Notes under the pieces: generated by a model | What the model saw: the letters and a program-made list of their open reading frames with translations, nothing else | Databases searched by the model: none | Told to the model about the DNA's origin: nothing | Translations under genes and position numbers: made by a program | Shown here: positions 7,902 through 17,709 of the stretch, piece after piece | Layout: the number at the start of each line of letters is the position of its first letter | Numbering within the stretch: the stretch's first letter is position 1 | Origin: JASHSH01 sp036490215 | GTDB lineage: Bacteria; Pseudomonadota; Alphaproteobacteria; Rhodospirillales; Magnetospirillaceae | Direction: 5' to 3' | Assembly: GCA_036490215.1 (NCBI GenBank) | Contig: DASXEH010000094.1 | Coordinates: forward strand, 1 to 48,529 | Length of the DNA: 48,529 nucleotides

Positions 7902-9077
7902 ATGAGCGCGAGTCACGGCCTGGGTGCCGCGAGCGTCGGCCTCCCCGGTTCCCGGCTTGAACTGGGCGCCGATGCGCCCCTGCGCCTGGACTGCGGCGTC
8001 GATCTAGCGCCGGTTACCATGGCTTATCAGACCTATGGCACGCTCAACGCCGAACGCAGCAACGCGATTCTGGTCTGCCACGCGCTGTCGGGCGACCAAT
8101 ATCTCGCCAGTACCCACCCGCTGACCGGCAAACCCGGCTGGTGGAATGCGATCGTCGGCCCCGGCCAAGTGCTCGACACCGACCGCTATTTCTTCATCTG
8201 TGCCAATGTGCTGGGCGGTTGCATGGGCACGACCGGCCCGCGTGACATCAACCCCGCCACCGGCCTGCCCTGGGGCCATGCCTTCCCGGTGATCACCATC
8301 GGCGACATGGTGCGCCTCCATGTACGCCTGCTCGACCATCTCGGGATCAAGCAGCTCTTCTGCGCCATCGGCGGCTCGATGGGCGGCATGCAGGTGCTCG
8401 AGCTCGCAGCGCATTACCCGGACCGTGTCTTCGCCGCGATCCCGATCGCCACCGCCGCCCGCCATTCCGCGCAGAACATCGCCTTCAACGAGGTCGGCCG
8501 CCAAGCGATCATGGCCGATCCCGAATGGTGCGATGGCGATTATCTGGCGCAGGGCCGCAACCCGAATCGCGGCCTCGCTGTCGCGCGCATGGCAGCCCAC
8601 ATCACCTATCTGTCCGAGGCGGCGCTGCACCGGAAGTTCGGCCGCAACCTGCAAGACCGTGAACGCATCACCTTCGGTTTCGATGCCGACTTCCAGGTGG
8701 AAAGTTATCTGCGTCACCAGGGATCGAGTTTCGTCGAACGCTTCGATCCCAACTCGTATCTCCACATCACGCGTGCGATGGACTATTTCGATCTGGCGGC
8801 CGATCACGGCGGGTCGCTGGCCAATGCGTTCAAAGGCACGTCGGTGCGCTTCTGCGTGGTCTCCTTCACCTCGGACTGGCTGTTCCCGACGCGTGAAAGC
8901 CGCTCTGTCGTCAAGGCACTGAATGCGGTCGCGGCCAATGTCAGCTTCGTCGAAGTCGAATCCGATAAGGGGCACGACGCCTTCCTGCTCGACGAGCCGG
9001 AATTCCACGCCACGCTGACCGGCTTCCTCGATGGCGCGGCCGAACATCGCGGGCTGCCGCGCCGGGCATCGCGCTGA
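7902..9077 (+). CDS. metX: homoserine O-acetyltransferase
   Basis: A 391-residue alpha/beta-hydrolase fold acyltransferase. The nucleophile elbow is GGSMGGMQ with Ser159, and Asp325 (TSDWLFP) and His358 (KGHDAF) complete the triad. Conserved MetX segments CHALSGDQY, GWWN.IVGPG and NVLGGCMGTTGP are present. The enzyme acylates the hydroxyl of homoserine, the committed step of methionine synthesis by the acyl-homoserine route. MetX proteins of alphaproteobacteria may use acetyl- or succinyl-CoA, and sequence reading alone does not settle this. It is followed 10 bp later by metW, the usual partner gene. A good promoter lies just upstream. Confidence 0.95.
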   Translation: MSASHGLGAASVGLPGSRLELGADAPLRLDCGVDLAPVTMAYQTYGTLNAERSNAILVCHALSGDQYLASTHPLTGKPGWWNAIVGPGQVLDTDRYFFICANVLGGCMGTTGPRDINPATGLPWGHAFPVITIGDMVRLHVRLLDHLGIKQLFCAIGGSMGGMQVLELAAHYPDRVFAAIPIATAARHSAQNIAFNEVGRQAIMADPEWCDGDYLAQGRNPNRGLAVARMAAHITYLSEAALHRKFGRNLQDRERITFGFDADFQVESYLRHQGSSFVERFDPNSYLHITRAMDYFDLAADHGGSLANAFKGTSVRFCVVSFTSDWLFPTRESRSVVKALNAVAANVSFVEVESDKGHDAFLLDEPEFHATLTGFLDGAAEHRGLPRRASR

Positions 9078-9087
9078 GCCGCAAGCG

Positions 9088-9717
9088 ATGAAGGATTTCT
9101 CGCCAGGCCAGACCCGCCCGCTTCGTGTCGACGAGCAACTCATCGCCGACATGGTCGAGCCCGGCTCGCGCGTGCTCGATGTGGGTTGCGAAGACGGCGC
9201 GCTGCTCGGGCATCTCGGCCGCTTCAAACAGGTCGATGGACGCGGCATCGAACTGTCGATGGCCGGCGTGCGCGCGGCCGTGGCGCAAGGTCTATCGGTG
9301 ATCCAGGGCGACGCCGACACCGATCTCAAGGACTATCCCACCGGCGCCTTCGACTACGTGATTCTGTCGCAGACGATCCAGGCGACGCGCGATCCGCGCG
9401 CGGCGCTGTTGCACATGCTGCGCATCGGCCAGCGCGGCATCGTCTCCTTTCCGAATTTCGGCTATTGGCGCGTCCGCCGGCATCTGCTGTTCAAGGGCCG
9501 CATGCCGATGACCGAGACCTTGGCGCATGGCTGGTACGACACGCCGAATATCCATCTCTGCACCATCCGCGATTTCCGCGCGCTCTGTACCGATCTCGAT
9601 ATCGGCATCGAACGGCAGATCTCGCTCGACGGCAAAGGCCGGCCGCATTTCGATGCCGGTGGTCTTCTGTCGAATTGGCTGGGCGAGCAGGCACTGTTCC
9701 TGCTCAAGCGCGGCTAG
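9088..9717 (+). CDS. metW: methionine biosynthesis protein MetW
   Basis: A 209-residue protein with a methyltransferase-like Rossmann core: SRVLDVGCEDGALLGHL is the SAM-binding motif I, followed by GIELSMAGVRAAVAQGL and FDYVILSQTIQATRDP. Conserved MetW segments PNFGYWRVRRHLL.GRMPMT and WYDTPNIHLCTIRDF confirm the family. MetW acts with MetX and is thought to support its acyltransferase activity. The ATG at 9088 is ten bases after the metX stop and fits the family start; the frame continues upstream inside metX. Its own catalytic activity is not established. Confidence 0.93.
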   Translation: MKDFSPGQTRPLRVDEQLIADMVEPGSRVLDVGCEDGALLGHLGRFKQVDGRGIELSMAGVRAAVAQGLSVIQGDADTDLKDYPTGAFDYVILSQTIQATRDPRAALLHMLRIGQRGIVSFPNFGYWRVRRHLLFKGRMPMTETLAHGWYDTPNIHLCTIRDFRALCTDLDIGIERQISLDGKGRPHFDAGGLLSNWLGEQALFLLKRG

Positions 9718-9743
9718 AAACTCTATGGCTGCGACTGCAGCCG

Positions 9744-9824
9744 CGCGCCGCATGGCGCGGGAGCCAAGGACCACGGAGGTGGTCCGCCCGGCGATTGAGG
9801 GGCTGTTGATCGCTCGCGATCAAC
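9744..9824. terminator. three consecutive hairpins between converging genes
   Basis: Between the ends of metW and the methyltransferase lie three perfect inverted repeats in a row: CGCGCC/GGCGCG at 9744-9759, GGACCAC/GTGGTCC at 9768-9785 with a GGAG loop, and GTTGATCGC/GCGATCAAC at 9805-9824. None has a clear T-run on either strand. They probably end or stabilise both transcripts, but the mechanism is an inference from position. Confidence 0.45.
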
Positions 9825-9829
9825 ACGCA

Positions 9830-10567
9830 TTAAAGATCACTATCCCGTCGGAAGCCCGAGGGCAGCGCCACATAGGCGCGCTTGCTCTCGGCGCTCGTGC
9901 GCACGGCCGTGCCGGCATAAAGCTGCTTGGTTGCTTCGATCAGCACCACACCGGCGAAGCGGGGAAAGAATCGCTCGCCGATTTTTTCCCAGGCCGGTGC
10001 CGAGCGCAGCACCATGCGCGAGCGAAATGGCGGCATGAACAAAGCCGACTGCGTCTGCAACGGCATGAACATCGTGTCGCGCAACAGGCGCGAGAGCTGT
10101 GACGGCGTATAGGGCCGGCCCTGGCCGAAGGGCGTGCGTTCGAGCCGCGCCCACAGGCTGCGGCGATTGACGGCCACCATCAGCACGCGGCCGCCATCGG
10201 CCAGCACGCGCCAGATTTCGCGCATCGTGCCCCGCAGATTCTCGGTCGATTCGAGACAGTGGATCACCAGCACGCGATCGACCGAGCGGTCGGGCAAGGG
10301 CAGATCGGTTTCTTCGGCCAGCGCGACAACGCCGGGGCCTTCGGGCGGCCAATGCATCACGCCCTGGGCTGCCGGCATTACCGCGAGGACGCGTTCGGTC
10401 TCGGTGATATAGGGCCGCAGATAGGGCGTGCCGAAACCCAGCGCCAGAAGACGCATATCGCGCAGGTCGGGCCAGATCAGGCGAATGCGGCGGCGAATCA
10501 TGCGCCGCGCCATCTGGCCCAGCGCCGTGCCATAGAAGTCGCGCAGATCGACGACGTCATTCCACAT
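9830..10567 (-). CDS. class I SAM-dependent methyltransferase, gloB-adjacent type
   Basis: A 245-residue protein beginning MWNDVVDLRDFYGTALGQ, the N-terminal signature of a methyltransferase family that alphaproteobacteria carry divergently next to gloB. The core shows DMRLLALGFGTPYLRPYI (motif I region), LPLPDRSVDRVLVIHCLE (motifs II-III) and REIWRVLADGGRVLMVAVN (motif IV). The glycine-rich loop is GFGTPY rather than the common GxGxG, as usual for this group. The substrate is not known. It is divergent from gloB with 135 bp between the starts, and its 3' end faces metW across three hairpins. Confidence 0.85.
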   Translation of the reverse strand: MWNDVVDLRDFYGTALGQMARRMIRRRIRLIWPDLRDMRLLALGFGTPYLRPYITETERVLAVMPAAQGVMHWPPEGPGVVALAEETDLPLPDRSVDRVLVIHCLESTENLRGTMREIWRVLADGGRVLMVAVNRRSLWARLERTPFGQGRPYTPSQLSRLLRDTMFMPLQTQSALFMPPFRSRMVLRSAPAWEKIGERFFPRFAGVVLIEATKQLYAGTAVRTSAESKRAYVALPSGFRRDSDL

Positions 10568-10702
10568 GATCTATCAATGGGATGACGCGGGCGCGCGGGC
10601 AAGAGGAATTAAGAGGATTTAAGATGACCGCCCCGGAAGGGGCGCGTTAAGGTATCGCCCCTGAACTTGATATCCATTCGCGGAAAGGCCCAGGTCGCGC
10701 GC

Positions 10703-11473
10703 ATGCCGGTGCTAGAGATCGAACAGATCCCCGTTCTCGATGACAATTATGTGTATCTCGCGCGCGAGCCCATGTCGGGCAATGTGGCCGTGATCGATCC
10801 CGCTGTGTCTGAGGCGGTTCTGGCGCGGCTGAAGGCCAAGAACTGGAAACTCACCCACATCCTCAATACGCATCATCACGGCGACCATGTCGGCGGCAAT
10901 CTCGATCTGAAGGCGGCCACCGGCTGCACCATCGTCGGCTACGCCAAGGATGCTGCGCGGATTCCCGGGATCGATGTGCGGGTTGATGACGGCGACACCT
11001 ATATGTTCGGCCAAGCGCCGGCGAAGGTGATCGCGGTGCCGGGTCACACCAGCGGCCACATCGCCTACTTTTTCGATGAAAGCCGTGCGCTGTTTTGCGG
11101 CGATACGATCTTCGCGCTGGGTTGTGGCCGCCTGTTCGAAGGCACGCCGCAGCAGATGTGGAGTTCCATCTCGAAGCTGCGCGTGCTGCCCGAAGACACG
11201 CGCGTCTACTGCGCCCATGAATACACGCAGAGCAACGCCCGTTTCGCATTGACCATCGAGACCGACAATCAGGCGCTGCTGACGCGCGCCGCCGAGGTCA
11301 ACGTGATGCGCGCGGCCAACAAGCCGACCGTGCCCTCGACCATGGGCGTCGAACGCGCCACCAATCCGTTCCTGCGCGCCGATGCGCCGGGTGTCGCGCG
11401 TGCGGTGGGCCTGTCCGTTGCCGATCCCACCAGTGTTTTCGCCGAAGTGCGCCGGCGCAAGGACGTCTTCTAA
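10703..11473 (+). CDS. gloB: hydroxyacylglutathione hydrolase (glyoxalase II)
   Basis: A 256-residue metallo-beta-lactamase fold enzyme when started at the ATG at 10703, the usual glyoxalase II length; the frame is open to 10667 but those codons are not conserved. The binuclear metal motif THHHGDHVGG (56-65) is intact. Further ligands are seen in VPGHTSGH, LFCGDTIFALGCGRLFEG and YCAHEYTQSN. The C-terminal substrate-binding part ends NPFLR.D and EVRRRKDVF as in GloB. It hydrolyses S-D-lactoylglutathione to D-lactate and glutathione, completing methylglyoxal removal. A glutathione transferase gene follows 26 bp later, consistent with a glutathione-related operon. Confidence 0.95.
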   Translation: MPVLEIEQIPVLDDNYVYLAREPMSGNVAVIDPAVSEAVLARLKAKNWKLTHILNTHHHGDHVGGNLDLKAATGCTIVGYAKDAARIPGIDVRVDDGDTYMFGQAPAKVIAVPGHTSGHIAYFFDESRALFCGDTIFALGCGRLFEGTPQQMWSSISKLRVLPEDTRVYCAHEYTQSNARFALTIETDNQALLTRAAEVNVMRAANKPTVPSTMGVERATNPFLRADAPGVARAVGLSVADPTSVFAEVRRRKDVF

Positions 11474-11499
11474 ATCGCAACCACGACCAGCGAGGCCAG

Positions 11500-12105
11500 A
11501 TGAAGCTGCGCTATTCGCCGACCTCTCCTTATGTGCGCAAAGTGCGCATCATGTTGATCGAGACCGGACTCGATAAGCGGGTCGAACTCGTCCCGACTTT
11601 TCCCTGGGCGGCCGACACCGATCTCGGCAACGACAACCCGATCGGCAAAGTGCCGACGCTGATCGATGACGATGGCAATCAGGTTTTCGACTCACGCGTG
11701 ATCGTCGACTATCTCGATGCCATGCATGGTGGTGCAAGGCTGATTCCGGCCGAAGGCAAGGCGCGGCTGGCGGCGATGACCCGACAGTCATTGGGTGACG
11801 GCATGCTCGATGCGGCGATCCTGTGGCGCGTCGAAACCGGCATGCGGCCCGAAGAACTGCGCTGGACGTGGTGGCTGGACCGGCAGTTGACGGTGGTTCG
11901 CCGCGGTCTCGATCGCCTGGAAGCGCAGGCGGCGGAACTGACCGATTTCGCGACCATCGGCGATATCGCCATTGCCTGCGTGCTTGGCTATATCGACTTC
12001 CGTTTGGGCAACGAGAACTGGCGCGCGAATCGTCCCAAGCTCGCGGTGTGGTACGAGCGCCAGCAGAAGCGCCCCTCGATGATCGAGACGGCGCCGAAGG
12101 ACTGA
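11500..12105 (+). CDS. glutathione S-transferase family protein
   Basis: A 201-residue protein with an N-terminal thioredoxin-like domain (LRYSPTSPYVRKVRIMLIE, then NPIGKVPTLIDDDGNQVFDSRVIVDYLD) and a C-terminal all-helical GST domain. The KVPTLIDDDG and DSRVIVDYL segments form the glutathione site, with cis-Pro in VPTL. The SPTSPYVRKV start resembles proteobacterial GSTs that use Ser or Cys near the first helix. The substrate cannot be predicted. It follows gloB and precedes an acetyltransferase at 11 bp, so the three are probably co-transcribed. Confidence 0.88.
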   Translation: MKLRYSPTSPYVRKVRIMLIETGLDKRVELVPTFPWAADTDLGNDNPIGKVPTLIDDDGNQVFDSRVIVDYLDAMHGGARLIPAEGKARLAAMTRQSLGDGMLDAAILWRVETGMRPEELRWTWWLDRQLTVVRRGLDRLEAQAAELTDFATIGDIAIACVLGYIDFRLGNENWRANRPKLAVWYERQQKRPSMIETAPKD

Positions 12106-12116
12106 ACGGCCCGGCG

Positions 12117-12638
12117 ATGGCTCCCGTCATCGAAACAGAGCGGCTGCGGTTACGGTCGCGCACGATCGCCGATCTCGACGATAATTGGGCGATGGATATG
12201 GACCCGCAGGTCCATCGATTCATCTGGTCTAAAGTGCCCGAGCCCGACGCGTATCGTGCCGAACTCGAGATGCGCATCACATCGGAATGGCCGCATCGGG
12301 GCGGCCTCTGGGTGGTCGAGTGGAAGGATCGGCCTGGTTTCCTCGGCTGGTCCGCGGTCTTCCCGCTGCCCGATTCGGATCAGATCGAGCTCGGCTACCG
12401 CTTCAATCGTAAGGCCTGGGGCCAGGGCGTTGCCACCGAAGCCGGCCACGCGGTTCTCGCCTTCGGATTCGAACATCTGGGCTTCGATCCGATTCTGGCC
12501 GTCACCGACTTCGACAACCATGCATCGCAGCATGTCCTGCACAAACTGGGTTTTCGCGACACCGGCCCTGGCACTTATCGCAAACAGCCGGTTCTGACCT
12601 TTCGTCTCGATTACGCGGCTTTTGCGGCGCAACGATGA
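12117..12638 (+). CDS. GNAT family N-acetyltransferase (RimJ/RimL-like)
   Basis: A 173-residue protein with the pattern of the acetyltransf_3 subgroup: IETERLRLRSRTIADLDDNW at the start, the acetyl-CoA-binding segment YRFNRKAWGQGVATEAG, and FGFEHLGFDPILAVTD..NHASQHVLHKLGF. These features are shared with RimJ/RimL and with many small-molecule acetyltransferases, so the acceptor is unknown. The reading frame is open upstream into the GST gene; I start at the ATG at 12117, where homology begins. Confidence 0.85.
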   Translation: MAPVIETERLRLRSRTIADLDDNWAMDMDPQVHRFIWSKVPEPDAYRAELEMRITSEWPHRGGLWVVEWKDRPGFLGWSAVFPLPDSDQIELGYRFNRKAWGQGVATEAGHAVLAFGFEHLGFDPILAVTDFDNHASQHVLHKLGFRDTGPGTYRKQPVLTFRLDYAAFAAQR

Positions 12639-12717
12639 AGTTTGCGCCGCTGTGCGCATGACCCTGTCTCTCACCGGCGTCGCGCTGCTAGGCTGCATCC
12701 AGGCATAGGACGGTCCG

Positions 12718-14478
12718 ATGCACGATATCGACCTGATCATTCTGGTTTGCGCGGGGCTGACAGTGATCAGCGTGCTCACCAGCCTGGTCGCGTTCAGGGT
12801 CGGCGCGCCGTTGCTGCTGCTCTTCCTGTGCGTCGGATTGATCGCGGGCGAAGACGGCCCCGGCGGAATCATCTTCAATGACGCGCCGGCGGCTTATCTG
12901 ATCGGCAGCGCCGCGCTGGCCGTCATCCTGTTCGACAGCGGCTTTCACACCAAGATTTCCAGCTACCGCCACGCAGCCGCGCCCGCCATCGTGCTGGCGA
13001 CGATCGGCGTGGTGGCCACCGTGGCTATCGTCGCTGCGGCCGGGCATTATCTTATCAAGATGAGCTGGGGCGAATCGCTGTTGATCGGCACCGTGCTCAG
13101 TTCGACCGACGCGGCGGCGCTGTTCTTCCTGCTCCGCGTCGGTGGCATCACCATCCGCGATCGCGTGCGCTCGACCCTCGAAGTCGAGTCGGGCACTAAC
13201 GATCCGCTTGCGATCTTTCTCACTCTGACTCTGGTTTCGGTGATCACCGGCACCGGGAGCAGCGACTGGCTGGAACTGGTCGCGCGCCTGATTTGGCAGG
13301 CGGGTGGCGGCGTGTTGTTCGGCCTTGCGGGCGGGCTGATGATCGTCGCCATCGTCAATCGCCTGCGGCTTGAGCCGGGTCTTGTGCCGGTGGTGGTGCT
13401 GGCTTTCGCCATCGTGCTGCTGGCCCTGACCAACGAAGTGGGCGCCAGTGGCTTTCTCGCCACCTATATCGCCGGGCTGATCGCCGGCAACGCTAAGCTG
13501 CAATCGGTCGGCACGCTGCGCCGGTTCCAGGATGGCGTGACCTGGCTTGCGCAGATCGTCATGTTCGTCACGCTCGGCTTGCTGGCCACGCCGCACCAGT
13601 TCTCGACGATCTGGAGCCTGGCCGTTGTGCTGGCGGTGGTACTGATCGTGGTGGCGCGGCCGATTGCCGTCGTTCTGTGTCTGCTGCCGTTTCGCTTCAG
13701 CATGCGCGAACGCATCTTCATCGGCTGGGTCGGGCTGCGTGGCGCGGTCTCGATTCTACTCGCGTTGGTGCCGGTGATCGGCAATGTCGCTGGCGCGCCG
13801 GTGCTGTTCGATATCGCCTTTGTGGTGGTGGTGATCTCGCTGATCGTCCAGGGCTGGACGGTGCGGCCGATGGCGCGTGGTCTCGGCCTGATTGTGCCGG
13901 GTGCGACGCTGCCTGTGCATCGCACCGAGATCGATCTGCCCGGCATGGACGATCACGAAATCGTGGTCTACCCGCTGCCTGAGGGCAGCGCCATCGCGCA
14001 GGGCAAGGAACTGCCGCGCTGGGCGCGCCCCGTGCTCGTGCGCCGCGACAACCAGGTGATCACCGCGCCGCGCCAGTTCATGCCCGGCGATCAGGTCTAC
14101 TTCCTGGCGACACCGCAACAGGTGCCGCTGCTCGACAAACTGCTCGCCGGCACGCCCGACGAGAACGAGGCCGAGGCAACGTTCTACGGCGACTTCGCCA
14201 TCGAGGCGTCGGCCACCTTGAAGGCGTTGCACGATGCCTATGACCTGCCACTGCAGGGTGGTGATGAACAGGCGACGCTCGCGCAACTGTTCGAGCGCGA
14301 ATTCGGCACCGATCTCGAACTGGGTGACCGGCTGCATCTCGGTCCGGTCGATCTGATCATTCGCGACATTCGCGATGGGCAGATCGTCTGGGTCGGCATC
14401 GCGCTCGAACCCGCGCCGCCGAAGGGGTTCTGGCCGAGCGTGCGGCGAACCATCGCCGAGATGATCGGCGCGCGTTAA
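12718..14478 (+). CDS. potassium/proton antiporter, CvrA/NhaP2 type
   Basis: A 586-residue inner-membrane protein with about 12 hydrophobic segments over residues 1-390 and a cytoplasmic C-terminus, the CPA1 NhaP2/CvrA plan. Conserved membrane motifs are GLIAGEDGPGG, LFDSGF, GTVLSSTDAAALFFLL with the functional Asp, VESGTNDPLAIFLT and GWVGLRGAVSILLAL. The tail carries an RCK-C-like domain (about 405-480, DHEIVVYPLPEGSAIAQGKEL) and a CorC/HlyC-like domain (about 490-575). Such proteins expel K+ in exchange for protons and are gated through their cytoplasmic domains. It converges on the EamA transporter with only 10 bp between the stops. Confidence 0.9.
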   Translation: MHDIDLIILVCAGLTVISVLTSLVAFRVGAPLLLLFLCVGLIAGEDGPGGIIFNDAPAAYLIGSAALAVILFDSGFHTKISSYRHAAAPAIVLATIGVVATVAIVAAAGHYLIKMSWGESLLIGTVLSSTDAAALFFLLRVGGITIRDRVRSTLEVESGTNDPLAIFLTLTLVSVITGTGSSDWLELVARLIWQAGGGVLFGLAGGLMIVAIVNRLRLEPGLVPVVVLAFAIVLLALTNEVGASGFLATYIAGLIAGNAKLQSVGTLRRFQDGVTWLAQIVMFVTLGLLATPHQFSTIWSLAVVLAVVLIVVARPIAVVLCLLPFRFSMRERIFIGWVGLRGAVSILLALVPVIGNVAGAPVLFDIAFVVVVISLIVQGWTVRPMARGLGLIVPGATLPVHRTEIDLPGMDDHEIVVYPLPEGSAIAQGKELPRWARPVLVRRDNQVITAPRQFMPGDQVYFLATPQQVPLLDKLLAGTPDENEAEATFYGDFAIEASATLKALHDAYDLPLQGGDEQATLAQLFEREFGTDLELGDRLHLGPVDLIIRDIRDGQIVWVGIALEPAPPKGFWPSVRRTIAEMIGAR

Positions 14479-14488
14479 GCCCGATTGG

Positions 14489-15379
14489 TCAGGGTTGCGC
14501 TAGAGTCGGTTCCGCCGCGCGACGCTTGAGCCCGGTGCCGATCACCGCGCCGCCAATGATCAGCACGGCGGCAATCGCCACGCGCCAGTCGAGCACCCCG
14601 CGTCCCGTCGCGATCAGCAGCGCGTTGGAGACCAGCGGCACACCGTAAGCCAGCGTGCCGAGTGCGCGGATATCGCCGTGCTTGCAACCGTAGTCCCAGA
14701 CATAGAATGCGCCGCCCACCGGGCCGAGGCCCAGCGCCAGCATCACCAGCCATTGCCAATCGGTCGGCGTGACCGTCGGCTCCAGCGCGAAATGGCAGAT
14801 CGCGGCCAGGATCGCGGTGGCCGCGCAGAAGCCGCCGACCGCATCGGAGGGCACGTTTTTGTAGCGACGGTTGGCCACTGAGTAGGCCGACCAGATCACG
14901 CCGCAAGCCAGCGCAGCCGCATAGCCGGTCACGTAGCGCGGATCGAAAGCAGCGCCCGGGCCGATCACCAGCAGCACCGCGCCCGCCAATCCGCAGGCCG
15001 CACCCAGAACATGCGGCACACCCAGCCGCGCGCCGGGCAGCAGTGCCGAGAACAAAACGATCAGCAGCGGCCAGAGATAGTTGAGCAGATTGGCTTCGAC
15101 CGGCGGCGCCAGGCGCAGCGCGACGAAATAGAAAAAGTGATAGCCGAACAGACCAGCCACGCTCAGCACCCAAGCGCCGATCGGCTGCTTGAGATGCGCA
15201 GTCACCGATTCGCGCCGCGCTATCCATTTGATCGGCGCCAGCAGGGCGGCAACGAAGAAGGCCATCGCCACCATCTGGAACGGCGGGATCGGATTGGCCA
15301 GCGCTGTCAGGATCGCCAGCGTCGACCAGAGCAACAGCGCGACGCAGCCGATCAGAGTGGCGCGGGTGGTGTTTTGCAC
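14489..15379 (-). CDS. EamA/DMT family transporter
   Basis: Ten hydrophobic segments in two homologous halves over 296 residues, with the N-terminal TLIGCVALLLWSTLAIL and EANLLNYLWPLLIVLFSALLPG typical of EamA proteins of the drug/metabolite transporter superfamily. The similarity to the YddG-like aromatic amino acid exporters (LLWSTLA, NYLWP) is suggestive, not proof. I start at the GTG at 15379 because the only in-frame ATG (15406) lies inside a palindromic repeat. The C-terminus ends GTGLKRRAAEP. It is downstream of phaB on the same strand with the repeat in between. Confidence 0.82.
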   Translation of the reverse strand: MQNTTRATLIGCVALLLWSTLAILTALANPIPPFQMVAMAFFVAALLAPIKWIARRESVTAHLKQPIGAWVLSVAGLFGYHFFYFVALRLAPPVEANLLNYLWPLLIVLFSALLPGARLGVPHVLGAACGLAGAVLLVIGPGAAFDPRYVTGYAAALACGVIWSAYSVANRRYKNVPSDAVGGFCAATAILAAICHFALEPTVTPTDWQWLVMLALGLGPVGGAFYVWDYGCKHGDIRALGTLAYGVPLVSNALLIATGRGVLDWRVAIAAVLIIGGAVIGTGLKRRAAEPTLAQP

Positions 15380-15401
15380 GGTGGTCTCATTTCCCCCGTA
15401 C

Positions 15402-15484
15402 GTCATGCCCGGCCTTGTGCCGGGTATCCACGTCTTTGTCTCAGCAAGGAAGGCGTGGATGGCCGGGACAAGCCCGGCCATGAC
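15402..15484. repeat. 83-bp imperfect palindrome (family 1)
   Basis: Arms of 35 bases (15402-15436 and 15450-15484) are complementary over most of their length and enclose a 13-base loop. The outer ends are GTCATG and CATGAC, and the arms contain CCGG blocks separated by TTGT. The pattern matches a dispersed palindrome that I know from many alphaproteobacterial genomes, where its translation reads as MPGLVPGIH-like. It lies between phaB and the EamA gene and would form a long stem in their mRNA. Confidence 0.8.
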
Positions 15485-15521
15485 GAAGAAATTTAAACGG
15501 CGAAATCTTCTTTGCCGATCC

Positions 15522-16250
15522 TCAATACATATGCTGGCCGCCGTTGATCGACATGGTCGAGCCGGTGATGAAGTCAGCGTCGTCGGCCACCAGGAACAGC
15601 ACGCCGCGCGCGATGTCTTCGGCATGGCCGAGGCGGCCGGCCGGGATCTTGGCGATGATCTTCTCGAGCACGGCGGGCGGCACGGCGCGCACCATGTCGG
15701 TGTCGACATAGCCCGGTGCGATCGCGTTGACGGTGATGTTCTTGGCCGCACCCTCTTGCGCCAGCGCCTTGGTGAAACCGTGAATGCCCGATTTGGCGGC
15801 GGCGTAGTTGACCTGGCCGTACTGGCCGGCCTGGCCGTTGATCGAGCCGATATTCACGATACGGCCGAAGCCGCGTTGGCGCATGCTGTCGATCACCACC
15901 CGGCACATGTTGAAGCACGAGGTCAGATTGGTCTGGATCACCTCATCCCACTGCTCGAAGCCCATACGGTGCATGGTGGCGTCGCGTGTGATGCCGGCGT
16001 TGTTCACCAGAATTTCGATCGGGCCGTATTCGTTGGTGATCTTCTTCACCGCCTCATCACAGGCGGCGAAATTCGACACGTCGAAGCGCGCGTTGGGAAT
16101 GCCGGTTTCTTCCGTGAACTTCTGGGCGGCGTCGACATTGCCGAAATAGTTGGCGACGACCCGATAGCCGGCATCCCTCAGGCCAACCGAAATTGCCCGC
16201 CCGATGCCGCGCGTGCCGCCAGTCACCACCGCAACTCGATTCATGAGCAT
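15522..16250 (-). CDS. phaB: acetoacetyl-CoA reductase
   Basis: A 242-residue short-chain dehydrogenase with the NADP-binding loop TGGTRGIG (10-17), the NNAGITRDATMHRM segment and the catalytic Ser136, Tyr149 and Lys153 (SINGQAGQYGQVNYAAAKSG). These and DATMHRM.FEQWDEVI..NL..CFNMC are hallmarks of PhaB/PhbB, which reduces acetoacetyl-CoA to (R)-3-hydroxybutyryl-CoA for polyhydroxyalkanoate synthesis. A GGGAGGA lies five bases before the ATG at 16250; an ATG two codons later is also possible. It lies downstream of phaA on the same strand. No PHA synthase gene is in the window. Confidence 0.94.
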   Translation of the reverse strand: MLMNRVAVVTGGTRGIGRAISVGLRDAGYRVVANYFGNVDAAQKFTEETGIPNARFDVSNFAACDEAVKKITNEYGPIEILVNNAGITRDATMHRMGFEQWDEVIQTNLTSCFNMCRVVIDSMRQRGFGRIVNIGSINGQAGQYGQVNYAAAKSGIHGFTKALAQEGAAKNITVNAIAPGYVDTDMVRAVPPAVLEKIIAKIPAGRLGHAEDIARGVLFLVADDADFITGSTMSINGGQHMY

Positions 16251-16275
16251 ATATCCTCCCTAGTGTTCTTTTTTC

Positions 16276-16387
16276 GGCCCATGGTTCGAGGCTTTGCTAC
16301 GCAAAGCACCTCACCATGAGGTTTTAGAAATCCTCATCCTGAGGCGCGACCCCGGACTTGATCCGGGGGAGCCTCGAAGGATGGGCC
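16276..16387. repeat. 112-bp compound palindromic repeat (family 2)
   Basis: The outer ends GGCCCATGGTTCGAGGC and its near-complement at 16371-16387 enclose several smaller inverted repeats: CTTTGC/GCAAAG, CCTCA..TGAGG pairs and CCCGGA/TCCGGG around 16350-16370. The whole folds into a branched structure. It resembles a dispersed element common in alphaproteobacteria. It fills most of the gap between phaA and phaB. Confidence 0.75.
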
Positions 16388-16399
16388 ATTTCCCTACCC

Positions 16400-17572
<1,173 letters not shown>

Positions 17573-17709
17573 GGGGAGTCTCCTGGGCGCTCAAGGACGT
17601 GCGTGTCCTACCCTTGAGATGGGCCCGGCCACCCTGGAAGTCTATCCCGCTTTTCGGATCAATAGGCAACCGCCGCGTGCAAGGCTGGCGGTGACGGTTT
17701 GGCGACCAA

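Noticed and set aside
15189..16319. Long plus-strand frame opposite phaB and the EamA gene
   Set aside because: Antisense to two clear genes and spanning a palindromic repeat; no start signal.
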